A DNA stretch of 64,000 nt, taken from NCBI RefSeq assembly GCF_900106055.1, contig NZ_LT629792.1, positions 2,294,001 to 2,358,000 on the forward strand, given 5' to 3'. The notes beneath the pieces are model-generated. The model ran no database searches. It was not told the origin of the DNA and worked only from the letters and a program-made list of their open reading frames with translations. The position numbers were made by a program, and so were the translations under genes. Shown one piece after another: positions 46,887-54,515 of the stretch. Origin of the DNA: Schaalia radingae. GTDB taxonomy: Bacteria > Actinomycetota > Actinomycetes > Actinomycetales > Actinomycetaceae. How positions within the stretch are numbered: position 1 is the first letter of the stretch; the number at the start of each line of letters is the position of its first letter.

Positions 46887-46918
46887 CCCCGCTGTTTCGT
46901 TGGAACGGCGGGGTTTTT
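46887..46918 (+). terminator. Terminator of tRNA-Ser(GCT)
   Basis: CCCCGCTGTTTC (46887-46898) pairs with GGAACGGCGGGG (46902-46913) and is followed by TTTTT. Confidence 0.88.
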
Positions 46919-47421
46919 CGTTGGCATGACAGGGTTTCGCTGTAGCTCGTGCCTACGCGTGTGACTGCAAATTACGCCCGGTTTCGGGCCACCTTGAAGG
47001 CTTTTTTAGACACACAGTAGTCACAGGCTGAAGCTTGCAGTCGAGGTTGGAGCCGCTGGTCGAGACAGCCGGAGGGCTCCCGATCAGCCACTCAAGGTAG
47101 CCTGATGGTTTGCGATCAACCGGTCAAGGTAGAGATCAACCGGTCAAAGTAGCCGGAGGGCTGGCGATCAACCGGTCGAGGTAAGAGAGACCTCGCTAAG
47201 AGTCTCATCATGTGAGAACCGCATGATGGTGCCAAAAAGTCGGGGTCTTCCTTCTACACGAGACGTGCATTCAGCGCTCTTACCTTGACCCGTTGACTCA
47301 AAAGCCCCTCATCGACCTTGACCCGTTGACGGCACACTCGATCGGAGAGCGATGGTTCGACCACCTGCCGCGCTTCTCCCCACTTGTTTTCACGAGCTGA
47401 AACTAGATCCGCAAGAGATTG
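46919..47421. other. Gene-poor start of the accessory island with short repeats
   Basis: About 500 bases without a supportable gene. It contains the repeat cluster at 47082-47184 and, at 47283-47297 and 47319-47333, two copies of CTTGACCCGTTGAC, which is close to the reverse complement of those repeats. Confidence 0.6.
47082..47184. repeat. Cluster of degenerate 19-bp repeats
   Basis: Four units of the form GATCAACCGGTCAAGGTAG at 47082, 47114, 47134 and 47166, with spacing of 32, 20 and 32 bases. Spacers repeat AGCCGGAGGGCT. Two related words in the opposite orientation follow at 47283 and 47319. The irregular spacing and absence of unique spacers rule out CRISPR. Confidence 0.75.
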
Positions 47422-47530
47422 TTACTCGCACATTGGGACAGACTCCCACGGACTTTTGCCTCAGAGGCAATCAATCATCCGGTGGTGAACCTCGATGGAG
47501 TCAAGCGGACGTAAATTGCTCGACCTCCTC
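47422..47530 (-). pseudogene. Decayed copy of small gene Y (paralogue of 59048-59230)
   Basis: The minus strand reads IEVHHRMIDCL, stop, GKSPWESVPMCE, stop. It matches the C-terminus of the intact frame at 59048 (TEVHQWMIDCLRGKRPWDS), with CGA turned into TGA at the Arg codon and a frameshift just upstream. The function of the family is not recognised. Confidence 0.8.
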
Positions 47531-47548
47531 AACTGAAACTCACGAGAG

Positions 47549-47821
47549 TTAATCGACTTTGACCTGCCTCCTTGCGTTGGGCAGGTCGCATGCGGCATCG
47601 AACATCCAACAGCTCCCGTATCACGCGACATACGGGAAACAACTCTTCGAGATGACAAACCAATAAGGTAGCAACCTTCGGCAAACACTGATACCGCGCA
47701 CGGAGCGAGAACTCTCCCCAAGATTCAGCGACGTTGGCACGCTCATCACCGCGATGGCTTTTGTATGTATGACGAAATGCGATCTTTGAAGGCCACGTTC
47801 CACGCTCTGGGTTCGCTGCAA
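47549..47821 (-). pseudogene. Decayed copy of small gene X (paralogue of 59364-59492)
   Basis: In one minus-strand frame, an open stretch ending PYVA is followed by a stop and then YGSCWMFDAACDLPNARR and VKVD, stop. The same C-terminus occurs at 59364 as RGCWIFDALCDMLSGAKQ. X lies upstream of Y in both places with the same order and orientation. Family unknown. Confidence 0.75.
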
Positions 47822-47873
47822 GTTCTGTTGTAACGACAGGCATTCGGTCGCGCCACAAATATCTGAGTCTAAG

Positions 47874-48020
47874 TTAACCAGCCAATTTTTTGCGTTCTCT
47901 CACCAGGCGGTTTTCGATGATCCGGTCGAGGTCTTCTTGAATGGTGACCGGTTTGAATCCGCCTGTGTTTTCTTCCGAAACATCGGTGTTGCCCTCGCTG
48001 GGCGCGGTTGAATCAGACAT
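47874..48020 (-). pseudogene. Phage capsid scaffold protein, N-terminal fragment
   Basis: 48 codons from the ATG at 48018-48020 with AAAGGA upstream. The acidic start MSDSTAPSEGNTDVSEEN leads into the segment FKPVTIQEDLDRIIENRLVR, characteristic of scaffold proteins of actinobacterial siphophages, then stops at RKKLAG, where an intact protein would continue for 100-150 residues. It follows a MuF-toxin fragment, a candidate immunity gene and a terminator, in the gene order of a phage head module. Its sequence differs from the scaffold at 56772-57356, so it comes from another phage lineage. Confidence 0.75.
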
Positions 48021-48115
48021 GGTCTGTTCCTTTCTTCCCGTTTATGGCTCGTCAGCCTTGTTGGTCCAGCCAATGGTCTCCGGGCTGTTTACGGAGCGCC
48101 ACAAGGGTGGGCATA

Positions 48116-48145
48116 ACAAAACCCCGCACCAACACCGATGCGGGG
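48116..48145 (-). terminator. Terminator behind the candidate immunity gene
   Basis: CCCCGCA (48122-48128) pairs with TGCGGGG (48139-48145); on the minus strand TTTTGTT follows. It separates the toxin-immunity pair from the scaffold fragment. Confidence 0.85.
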
Positions 48146-48167
48146 CAAAAATTAAAACAAGAGGCGC

Positions 48168-48413
48168 TTAGGGCTTACCTTCAGATTTCAAACGACGATA
48201 CTCCCTGGTCAAATCTGAAGTATCGAAAGGCAGACCACGATCTAGGCATTCAGAAACCCTATTCCCTACCCAGTCCTTCTCAGGGCCCGGCCGAGGAATA
48301 CAAATACCCATTTCTTCCTCTTCAGCTTTGATTTCAGCATCCGTCATTTGACGCGGGTTATTCCATTGGAATGTGCAAGGATCCTGCAAAGGAGACGCGT
48401 ATTTTCTTATCAT
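48168..48413 (-). CDS. Small acidic protein, candidate immunity to the ADP-ribosyltransferase-like toxin
   Basis: 81 residues, rich in Glu/Asp in the middle (DAEIKAEEEEMG) and basic at the end (REYRRLKSEGKP). No family recognised. The ATG overlaps the stop of the toxin-like frame (TAATG at 48411-48415), and a terminator follows. This tight coupling of a small unknown gene right behind a polymorphic toxin domain is the usual layout of an immunity gene. The role is inference from position only. Confidence 0.5.
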   Translation of the reverse strand: MIRKYASPLQDPCTFQWNNPRQMTDAEIKAEEEEMGICIPRPGPEKDWVGNRVSECLDRGLPFDTSDLTREYRRLKSEGKP

Positions 48414-48742
48414 TACTGCTCACCTCCAAGATACTTTACAAGAACAACCTTCTTGTCGCCCTCATCCACAATCCTATTCAATTTCGGTTTACCACCGCGT
48501 ATGATCAGGATCTCTTCCTCGCTGAGAATAACGGAGAACTTGCTGATAGCGGCGGCGTTGGTTCCTTTCGGGAGAAGTAGCCGAATCAGGAACCGTGGCT
48601 TACTCCCGACTTGCACGCCGCCGGGCTTCAACGAAGCCGCGATATACCCTTTGTGATCGTGAATCTCGCCAATCTTTTGATAAAGCTCTTCCATATCGTG
48701 AGCACCAAATGTTGCGAAAGGTGCCATGCGGTCAACTGTCAT
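48413..48742 (-). pseudogene. MuF-linked ADP-ribosyltransferase-like toxin domain, detached from its carrier
   Basis: 109 residues from the ATG at 48740-48742; the frame is open 36 codons further, but that part reads through the AbiEi promoter and gene and looks like noise. Features of ADP-ribosyltransferase toxins: GYIAASL (33-39) in the place of the GYxSTSL strand, then the RLLLPKGTNAAAI strand, then the turn SEEEILIIRGGK (74-85) in which EEE stands at the catalytic ExE site. The MuF carrier part expected upstream is missing, cut by the plus-strand AbiEi gene. It may be a silent cassette rather than an expressed toxin. AAS instead of STS could reduce NAD binding. Confidence 0.6.
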
Positions 48743-48787
48743 GGCGCGTGTTGCAGGGGGCGCCAAGGCACCCCGAGCATCATGAAA

Positions 48788-48826
48788 TACGGCGCAAAAA
48801 TGCCGTAATAGGTAATATTGCGGCAT
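48788..48826 (+). promoter_or_regulatory. abiEi promoter with nested inverted repeats
   Basis: ATGCCGTAATA (48800-48810) and its near-perfect reverse complement (48816-48826, one mismatch) flank 5 bases. A further pair TACGGC/GCCGTA lies at 48788-48793 and 48802-48807. A TAATAT -10 box (48813-48818) and the start codon lie inside the palindrome. AbiEi proteins are known to repress their own promoter through inverted repeats, so this is the likely operator. The transcript would be leaderless. Confidence 0.7.
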
Positions 48827-49439
48827 GTCCATGCGTGAGATGCGCACCAAGCTGGCCGAACTCGCCGCTTACCAAAACGGCATGTTCACAGCCGCGCAAG
48901 CCACGTGCCTAGGCGCCACTGGCAACCGACTCGCTCGCGGAGTCAGGTTGGGCAGACTGGAGAGAATTGCATCAGGCGTCTATAAATTCGCCGGCACACC
49001 ACCCATCGTGTATGAGGACACCTACGCCGCATGGCTCGCAGCTATACCCGCAGTCGAAGCATGGAAGCGCGAAAACACGCTCTACCCAAACGAAGCCGTC
49101 GTCGCAGCCCAAAGCGCCCTCGAACTCCACGGACTCACCTACTACGCCTACCCTAAAACTTGCCTTGTCACAACCCACCGGCACCGTACCCGCGCCCGCC
49201 ATATCTACTACCGTCAACGTAACATCGCACACCTGAACATCGAGCGCATTGACGGGATGCCCGTTATGACACTCGAAGACGCACTAGCCGACATGTATTC
49301 GCTCGTCCCCGACGCCGACAATCTTGGAACTGCGATCGACATGCTCGCTGAGATGGGCAAAGCCACCGCCCCTGCGCTTCTCCGACAAGCATTCGCGCGG
49401 CATCCTAGAACCACGTTGCCAAAAGGACTCGACTTGTAA
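48825..49439 (+). CDS. AbiEi-type antitoxin (type IV toxin-antitoxin), without partner
   Basis: 204 residues. N-terminal winged helix (about 5-60: LAAYQNGMFTAAQATCLG, RLERIASGVYKFAG) and C-terminal antitoxin domain with ALELHGLTYYAYPKTCLVTT and GMPVMTLEDALADMY. AbiEi represses its operon and blocks the nucleotidyltransferase toxin AbiEii. No AbiEii follows: the next sequence is a phage scaffold fragment on the other strand. The protein ends with LPKGLDL near a rearrangement joint, so the toxin gene was probably lost there, or the antitoxin acts alone. Confidence 0.8.
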   Translation: MSMREMRTKLAELAAYQNGMFTAAQATCLGATGNRLARGVRLGRLERIASGVYKFAGTPPIVYEDTYAAWLAAIPAVEAWKRENTLYPNEAVVAAQSALELHGLTYYAYPKTCLVTTHRHRTRARHIYYRQRNIAHLNIERIDGMPVMTLEDALADMYSLVPDADNLGTAIDMLAEMGKATAPALLRQAFARHPRTTLPKGLDL

Positions 49440-49481
49440 GTGGACATGTACCCCGCGTAACTGCATTCGCCCAAAAACTGG

Positions 49482-49562
49482 CTACACCCTTACGCTTTGC
49501 AACGAGTCCGGCAGTGCAAATACCAGGTTCCGATGCCTGTTCATTTCTAATCTCGTGAACAT
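49482..49562 (-). pseudogene. Phage scaffold protein, 5' fragment (duplicate of the gene start at 57356)
   Basis: From the ATG at 49560-49562 the frame reads as the first 20 residues of the scaffold gene at 57356 (MFTRLEMNRHRN and following), then leaves homology at about 49503 and stops at 49482. It lies directly behind the MuF-toxin gene and its terminator, which is the normal place of the scaffold gene. Confidence 0.85.
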
Positions 49563-49632
49563 GTTCCTCCAATCACTATGGGAGTGCGGGTTGCGGGGCA
49601 TAAAAAACCACCCAACCTGAAGGGGGGGTGGC
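49503..49632. repeat. Direct repeat of about 130 bp, copy A
   Basis: Nearly identical to 57297-57424 (one substitution and a 2-base length difference seen). It covers the scaffold gene start, its ribosome site and the upstream terminator. The two copies have the same orientation and enclose the toxin gene, the interrupted portal gene, the composite transposon and the capsid stump. Confidence 0.92.
49602..49631 (-). terminator. Terminator between MuF-toxin and scaffold genes, copy A
   Basis: CCACCC and GGGTGG arms (49608-49613, 49626-49631) with TTTTTT on the minus strand; repeated at 57396-57423. Confidence 0.85.
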
Positions 49633-49666
49633 GTAGTCGAGCGATCAAGTGATATAATCGAGGCGT

Positions 49667-49710
49667 TAGGCGTTCAGTGTGACACTGTAGGGTGACATGT
49701 TGAACGCCTA
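49667..49710. repeat. Inverted repeat at the end of the MuF-toxin gene
   Basis: TAGGCGTTCA (49667-49676) and TGAACGCCTA (49701-49710) are perfect complements with a 24-base loop; the right arm overlaps the toxin stop codon. No T-run. It may be a recombination or transcription-end structure. Confidence 0.65.
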
Positions 49711-50973
49711 TCGTACTTTCATGAGCCTTTCTGTCCCGGTAAGGACATAAACGCTTCCTCTGCCAAATCGTTTTGACCGCGTGAGTATGTCGATGAGAGA
49801 AGCATCGTCCATTTGGTCATTTTCGTGGTTATCAAATATGACACGCCGGCAATCGCTCTTCGTTCTCAGTGAACGCAAGTGGGATTCAATCGTGTTCGCG
49901 GAACCCGCTTTAAGTAAGGTTTTTAGCTCGATACCGCCAGCAAGATCAGATAATCCAACAGTTACTGTTTCATTTCCACGTCGAATATGCAGTTCGTCCT
50001 CGATGAAGTGACACTGAACGCCACATAGCCTTAATCGTTGGGCTGTTCGTAGCTCATGCGGACGTTCTTTAAGAATCTCCTGCTCGACCCCCGGTGACGC
50101 GAACGTGATTTCTGGTAGCTCACCGGTGTTGAGCCAGTGCCGATCACGCCAACGCATCTCAGCAAGCTCGATACTGCATTTCCACGACTCATAGTCACGA
50201 AGCTCCTCACCGCCCCTGGCGGCCAGCGTCTTCTTATACGCGTCGTACCGTTCGCGCGTCGTCATAGGCGCAACAGTGTCCGCGCACGCTTTATACCGCG
50301 CATACAAGCCGTCAGGATCATATCCGGCTAAAGTCTGTTTTCCCCACGATGGAACGATCCTGCAATCACAATCCGAGTGATACTGCATTTCCCGTCCAGC
50401 CGTTTTCTCACTGGTATACGCGAACCCTCTCGACGCGAGCATCAGGCAGAACTCGCACGTCTCGCCCCTCGGTACCCTCGCCCATCTCGGGCTGGTCGGA
50501 TCCAGGCGCATGTTCCGCTGAGTCGTCAGGCGCGCAGCTGAATGAATCATGTCGGCTACAAGCTGCTGCGCAGTATCTACATTCGTAATGTCGGGAAGCA
50601 GATCCCAAATCGTCATCCCCGAGTGCACCTCGCCACTAATAACCTGCTTGTAGGTCAGGCCATTAAAGTCGGTGTTTGAGAAGCCGCCTTGAACCTGCCG
50701 CAGAGCCCGCCTCAGGTCGATCAGATTGTCGTGCTCGAATGCAGGCAGGTCAACGCCTGCTTTTTCCCACACGGTTCGCACAGCGTCGTAATACTCATTA
50801 GCTGCCTGTGACGCTACGGATGTGTAGTCCTTGATCACTTCTAGCGTGTCATCAGCGTTGCCGGCAACCTCCTCGACGAGGCCGCACGCGTACTCTGTGA
50901 TCGCGTCGAGGTCCTGCTGGTAGTTTGCCCAGAGCCGGTCGAGTTCCTGCTGTAAATTACTGGGAATCTCCAA
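49708..50973 (-). CDS. MuF-type phage head protein with C-terminal CdiA-like nuclease toxin
   Basis: 421 residues; start is a TTG at 50971-50973 with GGGAGG five bases upstream. Residues 1-170 form the helical carrier. The MuF core has CEFC (173-176) and HSDCDCRIVP (199-208), a Cys/His site typical of these minor capsid proteins. From about 295 the sequence changes to a toxin-like module: LRTAQRLRLCGVQCHF, then GGIELKTL with Glu349 and Lys351 as an ExK nuclease motif, SANTIESHLR, and VIFDNHENDQMDDASL, resembling C-terminal nuclease domains of CdiA toxins. MuF toxins carried by temperate phages are an established polymorphic class. No immunity gene follows: a terminator and a scaffold fragment do. 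Confidence 0.8.
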   Translation of the reverse strand: MEIPSNLQQELDRLWANYQQDLDAITEYACGLVEEVAGNADDTLEVIKDYTSVASQAANEYYDAVRTVWEKAGVDLPAFEHDNLIDLRRALRQVQGGFSNTDFNGLTYKQVISGEVHSGMTIWDLLPDITNVDTAQQLVADMIHSAARLTTQRNMRLDPTSPRWARVPRGETCEFCLMLASRGFAYTSEKTAGREMQYHSDCDCRIVPSWGKQTLAGYDPDGLYARYKACADTVAPMTTRERYDAYKKTLAARGGEELRDYESWKCSIELAEMRWRDRHWLNTGELPEITFASPGVEQEILKERPHELRTAQRLRLCGVQCHFIEDELHIRRGNETVTVGLSDLAGGIELKTLLKAGSANTIESHLRSLRTKSDCRRVIFDNHENDQMDDASLIDILTRSKRFGRGSVYVLTGTERLMKVR

Positions 50974-50992
50974 CTGGACCTCCCTGCTCTAT

Positions 50993-51156
50993 CTATTTTT
51001 CTTCCAAATCCGTTGCTTCCGATTCAGGCATACGCAAACTCACCGGAACCGCCCCTGTAAACTCGACGCCATCCAGACCCAAGCTTGTTGCCGCCGATTC
51101 TGGGGAGACTCCTGCACGGATCGCGACCCCTAGAGCGTCGAACTTTGCTTTTAACG
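50993..51156 (-). pseudogene. SPP1-type portal gene, 3' end, split off by the composite transposon
   Basis: Open minus-strand frame reading KAKFDALGVAIRAGVSPES and GLDGVEFTGAVPVSLRMPES, ending DLEEK, the C-terminus of portals in actinobacterial siphophages. It stops 20 bases before the MuF start. At its 5' side it ends in the 8-bp target duplication next to the ISL3 inverted repeat. The rest of the gene is at 56086-56676 on the far side of the transposon, in the same frame. Confidence 0.88.
51149..51156. repeat. Target site duplication, left copy
   Basis: TTTTAACG, identical to 56086-56093; the 8-bp length is typical for ISL3-family insertion. Confidence 0.92.
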
Positions 51157-52582
51157 GGCTCTTCACGAACGAGGGTGTAGCGCGGGTCTAAACCCTCCGG
51201 CTTCGAGCAGCGACCGAGCGATGTAGTGGGTGAGGTTGCGGAAGCCGAGGGCGGAGCCGCGGAGGTGTTCGAGTCGCCCGTTGATGGCCTCGGTGGGGCC
51301 GTTGCTGGTGCCGGGGCGGTCGAAGAATGCGAGGATGTCGCCCGCCCGCTGCTTCATGGTCCGGCCGAGCTTGCGGACCTCGACGAGCGCCGCGGGAACG
51401 CCGCTGCTGATCGCAGCGATCACCTCCTGCATCATCGCCTTCGCTTTCTTCTTGTCGGGCTCCCGGTAGGCCGCGACGATGCGCTGGTAGATGCCCCAGG
51501 TCGCCTCGACCTCGACGTGCTCCTCGCTCGCGAACACTGCGTCCAGGCGTGCCCGCTGCCGGTCGGTGAGCAGGCTCGCCCCGGTGTGCAGGGTGCGGCG
51601 GGCTTTGTAGAGCGGGTCGCCCTTGAGCCCGCGGTGCCCGGTGGTGTCTTGCTGGACCCGACGCCGGCAGACATCCAGCGCGTCGCCGGCGAGGCGGACC
51701 ACGTGGAACGGGTCCATGACGGGGACGGCGTCGGGGAGTTCCTCGGCGGCAGCGGTCTTGAACCCGGCGAAGCCGTCCATCGCGACCACCTCGATCCGCT
51801 TCGCCCAGTCCGCAGGGCGGGCGGCGAGCCACTGCTTGAACACCACCTTGGAGCGGCCCTCGACCATGTCCAGCAGCCTCGCCGGCCCGGTCTTGTTCCT
51901 CGCGGGCGTGAGGTCGATGATCACGGTGACGTACTTGTCGCCCAGCCTCGTGTGTCGCCAGACGTGCTCGTCGACACCGATCGTGGTGACCCCGTCGAAC
52001 CGGGCGGGGTCGTCGATCAGGCGCCGCTTGCCTTCCGCGAGGACGGCGGCGTTCGCGGCACTCCAGGACACCCCGAGACCTGCGGCGACGCGGGTGACGG
52101 TGAGGTGGTCGATGACGATGCCCCGCAGCGCCCACTCCAGGCCGCCGCGGGAGATCTTCGCACGCGGCGCCGCTGCCCGCGTCATGTCCTGCCGCCACGT
52201 GCGCCGGCAGTGTCCGCACCGGTACCGGCGCACCCGCACCAGCAGGGTCGTCGGCCGGTGCCCGAACGGCTCGTGCGCCAGTCGACGCGTGACCGTGTCC
52301 CGCGGCACGCCCTCGACACCGCACTTCCGACACCACGGGTCGTCCTCGACGACGCGGCATTCGATCGTGGCCCGATCCGGCTCGATCAGCTGGCCGACGG
52401 CGACGAGGCCGAGCTCGTCGAGGCGGCAGAACGTGGTCAGGTCAGGGGTCGCGAAAGTAGGGTGGAGCACGTCGAGGTCTTTCGGGATGGCGAGCGTGAA
52501 GAACTTCCATCATCCGGGAGACCTCGACCCCTACCCGGCCACCGACGCGCTCAACCGACTACACCCTCGTTCGTGAAGAGCC
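51157..52582 (-). mobile_element. ISL3-family insertion sequence, copy 1
   Basis: 1426 bases with 24-bp perfect terminal inverted repeats (51157-51180 and 52559-52582). One transposase gene, read leftward. The GC content is clearly higher than in the neighbouring phage genes and far above the cargo. Confidence 0.93.
51163..52470 (-). CDS. ISL3-family transposase, copy 1
   Basis: 435 residues. N-terminal zinc-binding part with CRKCG (48-52) and CGHCRRTW, a helix-turn-helix near 125-150 (TVTRVAAGLGVSWSAANAAV), then the DDE domain: GVDEHVW (about 175), VAMDGFAGF (about 240), and NGPTEAINGRLEHLRGSALG (about 390). Protein identical to the copy at 54772-56079. Intact, so probably active and able to move the whole composite unit. 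Confidence 0.95.
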   Translation of the reverse strand: MLHPTFATPDLTTFCRLDELGLVAVGQLIEPDRATIECRVVEDDPWCRKCGVEGVPRDTVTRRLAHEPFGHRPTTLLVRVRRYRCGHCRRTWRQDMTRAAAPRAKISRGGLEWALRGIVIDHLTVTRVAAGLGVSWSAANAAVLAEGKRRLIDDPARFDGVTTIGVDEHVWRHTRLGDKYVTVIIDLTPARNKTGPARLLDMVEGRSKVVFKQWLAARPADWAKRIEVVAMDGFAGFKTAAAEELPDAVPVMDPFHVVRLAGDALDVCRRRVQQDTTGHRGLKGDPLYKARRTLHTGASLLTDRQRARLDAVFASEEHVEVEATWGIYQRIVAAYREPDKKKAKAMMQEVIAAISSGVPAALVEVRKLGRTMKQRAGDILAFFDRPGTSNGPTEAINGRLEHLRGSALGFRNLTHYIARSLLEAGGFRPALHPRS

Positions 52583-52632
52583 ACTTTCGTGTTAGATATC
52601 CAAATTTTAGTGTTAGCTTGATTTTTTGTGTC

Positions 52633-52662
52633 TTGTAAATTTGCAGATAAGTCAGGTATAAT
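52633..52662 (+). promoter_or_regulatory. Promoter of the transposon-borne adhesin gene
   Basis: TTGTAA (52633-52638) and a perfect TATAAT (52657-52662) with 18 bases between them, about 62 bases before the start codon. It lies in the low-GC cargo outside the IS. Confidence 0.65.
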
Positions 52663-52723
52663 CGACGGAGATCTGGGTTCTTGTGTGTGTAGAATCCGGA
52701 TTCAATCCAGAAAGGGGAAAATT

Positions 52724-54508
52724 GTGATTCTTGATAGACCTCGGCATAGATTGTTTCTTGCCGGCAGCCTAAGTTTATTTTTAGCCTTGAGTGCTACTTT
52801 CCCCGCTTCTGCTGCTGAGGGCGCGCAGTCGACCGTAGTTAATACTGTAGAAAGCGGCGAAGATCCGGCAGTTAACAATCTGCACGAAACCAAAAATTAT
52901 GTTAATTCAGACCTCTCGGTTCTTCCTGATAACGTGAATTGGGATGGTAGCCGTAAAGGAGTACCCGATACTAATACTTTTGATGAGGCTGTTAAACTGC
53001 CAAACACTGCTACCCCATACAGTGTTGTAGATATGCAAAAGTTTCCAGGTGTAGATGAGCCTCTTATTTCAAATGCTGAAGAGTTTGGCTGGGATTTAAA
53101 TATGGGTGCGATCAGTATTTCCAAGGAGGGGAAAGCCTTTACTGAGGGCACCGGTGAATCGGGAATTATTAATCCGGAAAATAAGCAAAATATATTTTGG
53201 TTCGGAAAATACCGTGAAACTCCAGAACCAGAAATTAAGAAAGACGAGAAAACAAACTCGATTGCTGAGCGGGCATGGGCTCCCTGGATTGAGGCCAACC
53301 CAGGCTATTTTGAAGGAGCTAAGCTATCAATTGCCACCGGTGAGCACTGCAAGGCAATCAAGCAACCATTTGAAACTCAGACGTTTTGGGAAAAATGTGA
53401 TAGTCCTGAGGCTGATAAGAGCACAAAGCAAGTCTTTGAAGATTACAGCGCAGGGAAAATCGGCATACATACGATGTTGGCTCGTGCAGATTTGAAGAAT
53501 GGTACGCACCTTATATTTTCTTTTGATCGTATAGTTTATCCTCGGTTTAATTCCGGGGTTAAACAGGCAGTTGATGTCACCCCTGGAAGTGAAATAGTTA
53601 TTACTCCGTCTTGGGTGTCCAATGGAAAAGAGGGTGGTACTGACCAGCTGCAGTTGCGAATTTATGACGCTACTGGAAAGCAGATGTCTGATTTCCCAGA
53701 CTGGAACACAGATCGCCCGGTAATGCTTTACGAAGGTGATACCAATAGGCCAGAAGTTGGAACTCAAGGTTTCGTTTGGAAAGTCCCGGAAGGGGTAACC
53801 CGAATTTTCACCAGCTTCCGCCAGGCAGATGAAACTAAGGATCATACTGCTCTTGCAGAGAAGAGTGCGGTTGCTCTTACCGGCTTTACTGGTGCAACTG
53901 TCACCACCGGATCGCATCTCACTATGTCCAGCGCGGCTAGCAATGATGCCTCGAAGCAGTTTGTAAATAAGCCTTTCGATTTCTCCTTGGAGATTGTAAA
54001 TAACGGCTTTGCGGCGACTGCAAATGGAGAGTTTTCTGCGACTCTACCTAAAGGCGTTACTGCAAAGGCGGTATCTGTGCTAGCGGGAGATAAAGAAGTA
54101 CCGGGAACGATTCAAGATGGGAAAATTACTGTTCCCCTAGAACAAATTGAAGTTAGGCAAAAAGTAGTTATTAAACTGCATGGCTTAGTTCTTCCTGATA
54201 CTAAAAAGTGGAATCTGGAAAATCCGCAACTGGCATACAATACCTTCGCATTAAACGGAGGTTACACCGCTGCTGCTGAGTTCCAAGATCGGTTCCATAT
54301 TGTGCATCCTTATGAGATTTCGTTGATGGCAAACGAGGTGTCTAGTGCAACCTCGTCAACGGATTCCAAGCCCGTCAAGAAGAAAGCCGCGGTTAAGGGA
54401 GCCTTAGCGCGAACTGGCGCCATGTCAACAGAAATTATGGCGTTAGCTACGATCTTCAGTCTAGCTGGGATTACGTTACTTTTCGTTCGTCGTGAATACG
54501 AAAAATAA
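52724..54508 (+). CDS. LPXTG-type surface protein (cargo of the composite transposon)
   Basis: 594 residues from the GTG at 52724 with AAAGGGG upstream. Signal peptide (about 1-32, LFLAGSLSLFLALSATFPASAA). The mature part is mainly beta-rich with no recognised enzyme motif; a region near 440-530 (FDFSLEIVNNGFAATANGEF) resembles DUF11-like adhesin repeats. The end has LARTG (about 561-565), a membrane span and VRREYEK. Codon use and base composition are strikingly AT-rich compared with the window, so it came from a low-GC relative. Probably an adhesin anchored by sortase. Confidence 0.88.
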   Translation: MILDRPRHRLFLAGSLSLFLALSATFPASAAEGAQSTVVNTVESGEDPAVNNLHETKNYVNSDLSVLPDNVNWDGSRKGVPDTNTFDEAVKLPNTATPYSVVDMQKFPGVDEPLISNAEEFGWDLNMGAISISKEGKAFTEGTGESGIINPENKQNIFWFGKYRETPEPEIKKDEKTNSIAERAWAPWIEANPGYFEGAKLSIATGEHCKAIKQPFETQTFWEKCDSPEADKSTKQVFEDYSAGKIGIHTMLARADLKNGTHLIFSFDRIVYPRFNSGVKQAVDVTPGSEIVITPSWVSNGKEGGTDQLQLRIYDATGKQMSDFPDWNTDRPVMLYEGDTNRPEVGTQGFVWKVPEGVTRIFTSFRQADETKDHTALAEKSAVALTGFTGATVTTGSHLTMSSAASNDASKQFVNKPFDFSLEIVNNGFAATANGEFSATLPKGVTAKAVSVLAGDKEVPGTIQDGKITVPLEQIEVRQKVVIKLHGLVLPDTKKWNLENPQLAYNTFALNGGYTAAAEFQDRFHIVHPYEISLMANEVSSATSSTDSKPVKKKAAVKGALARTGAMSTEIMALATIFSLAGITLLFVRREYEK

Positions 54509-54515
54509 CGTTTAA

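Noticed and set aside
47082..47184. CRISPR array
   Set aside because: Only four degenerate units, uneven spacing (32, 20, 32) and similar spacers; no cas genes in the window.
46919..47421. Small genes in the gap behind tRNA-Ser
   Set aside because: Short frames there have no ribosome site, no motif and overlap repeats.
48743..48850. N-terminal extension of the ART-like frame
   Set aside because: It reads through the abiEi promoter palindrome and coding start, with a composition unlike the rest; more likely the true carrier was deleted.
51226..52638. Long plus-strand frame (470 codons) and a third frame of 390 codons over ISL3 copy 1, with the same at copy 2
   Set aside because: Both repeat at the two IS copies only because the DNA is identical. 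The product is low-complexity Arg/Ala/Pro; the true transposase is on the other strand or frame with zinc and DDE motifs.
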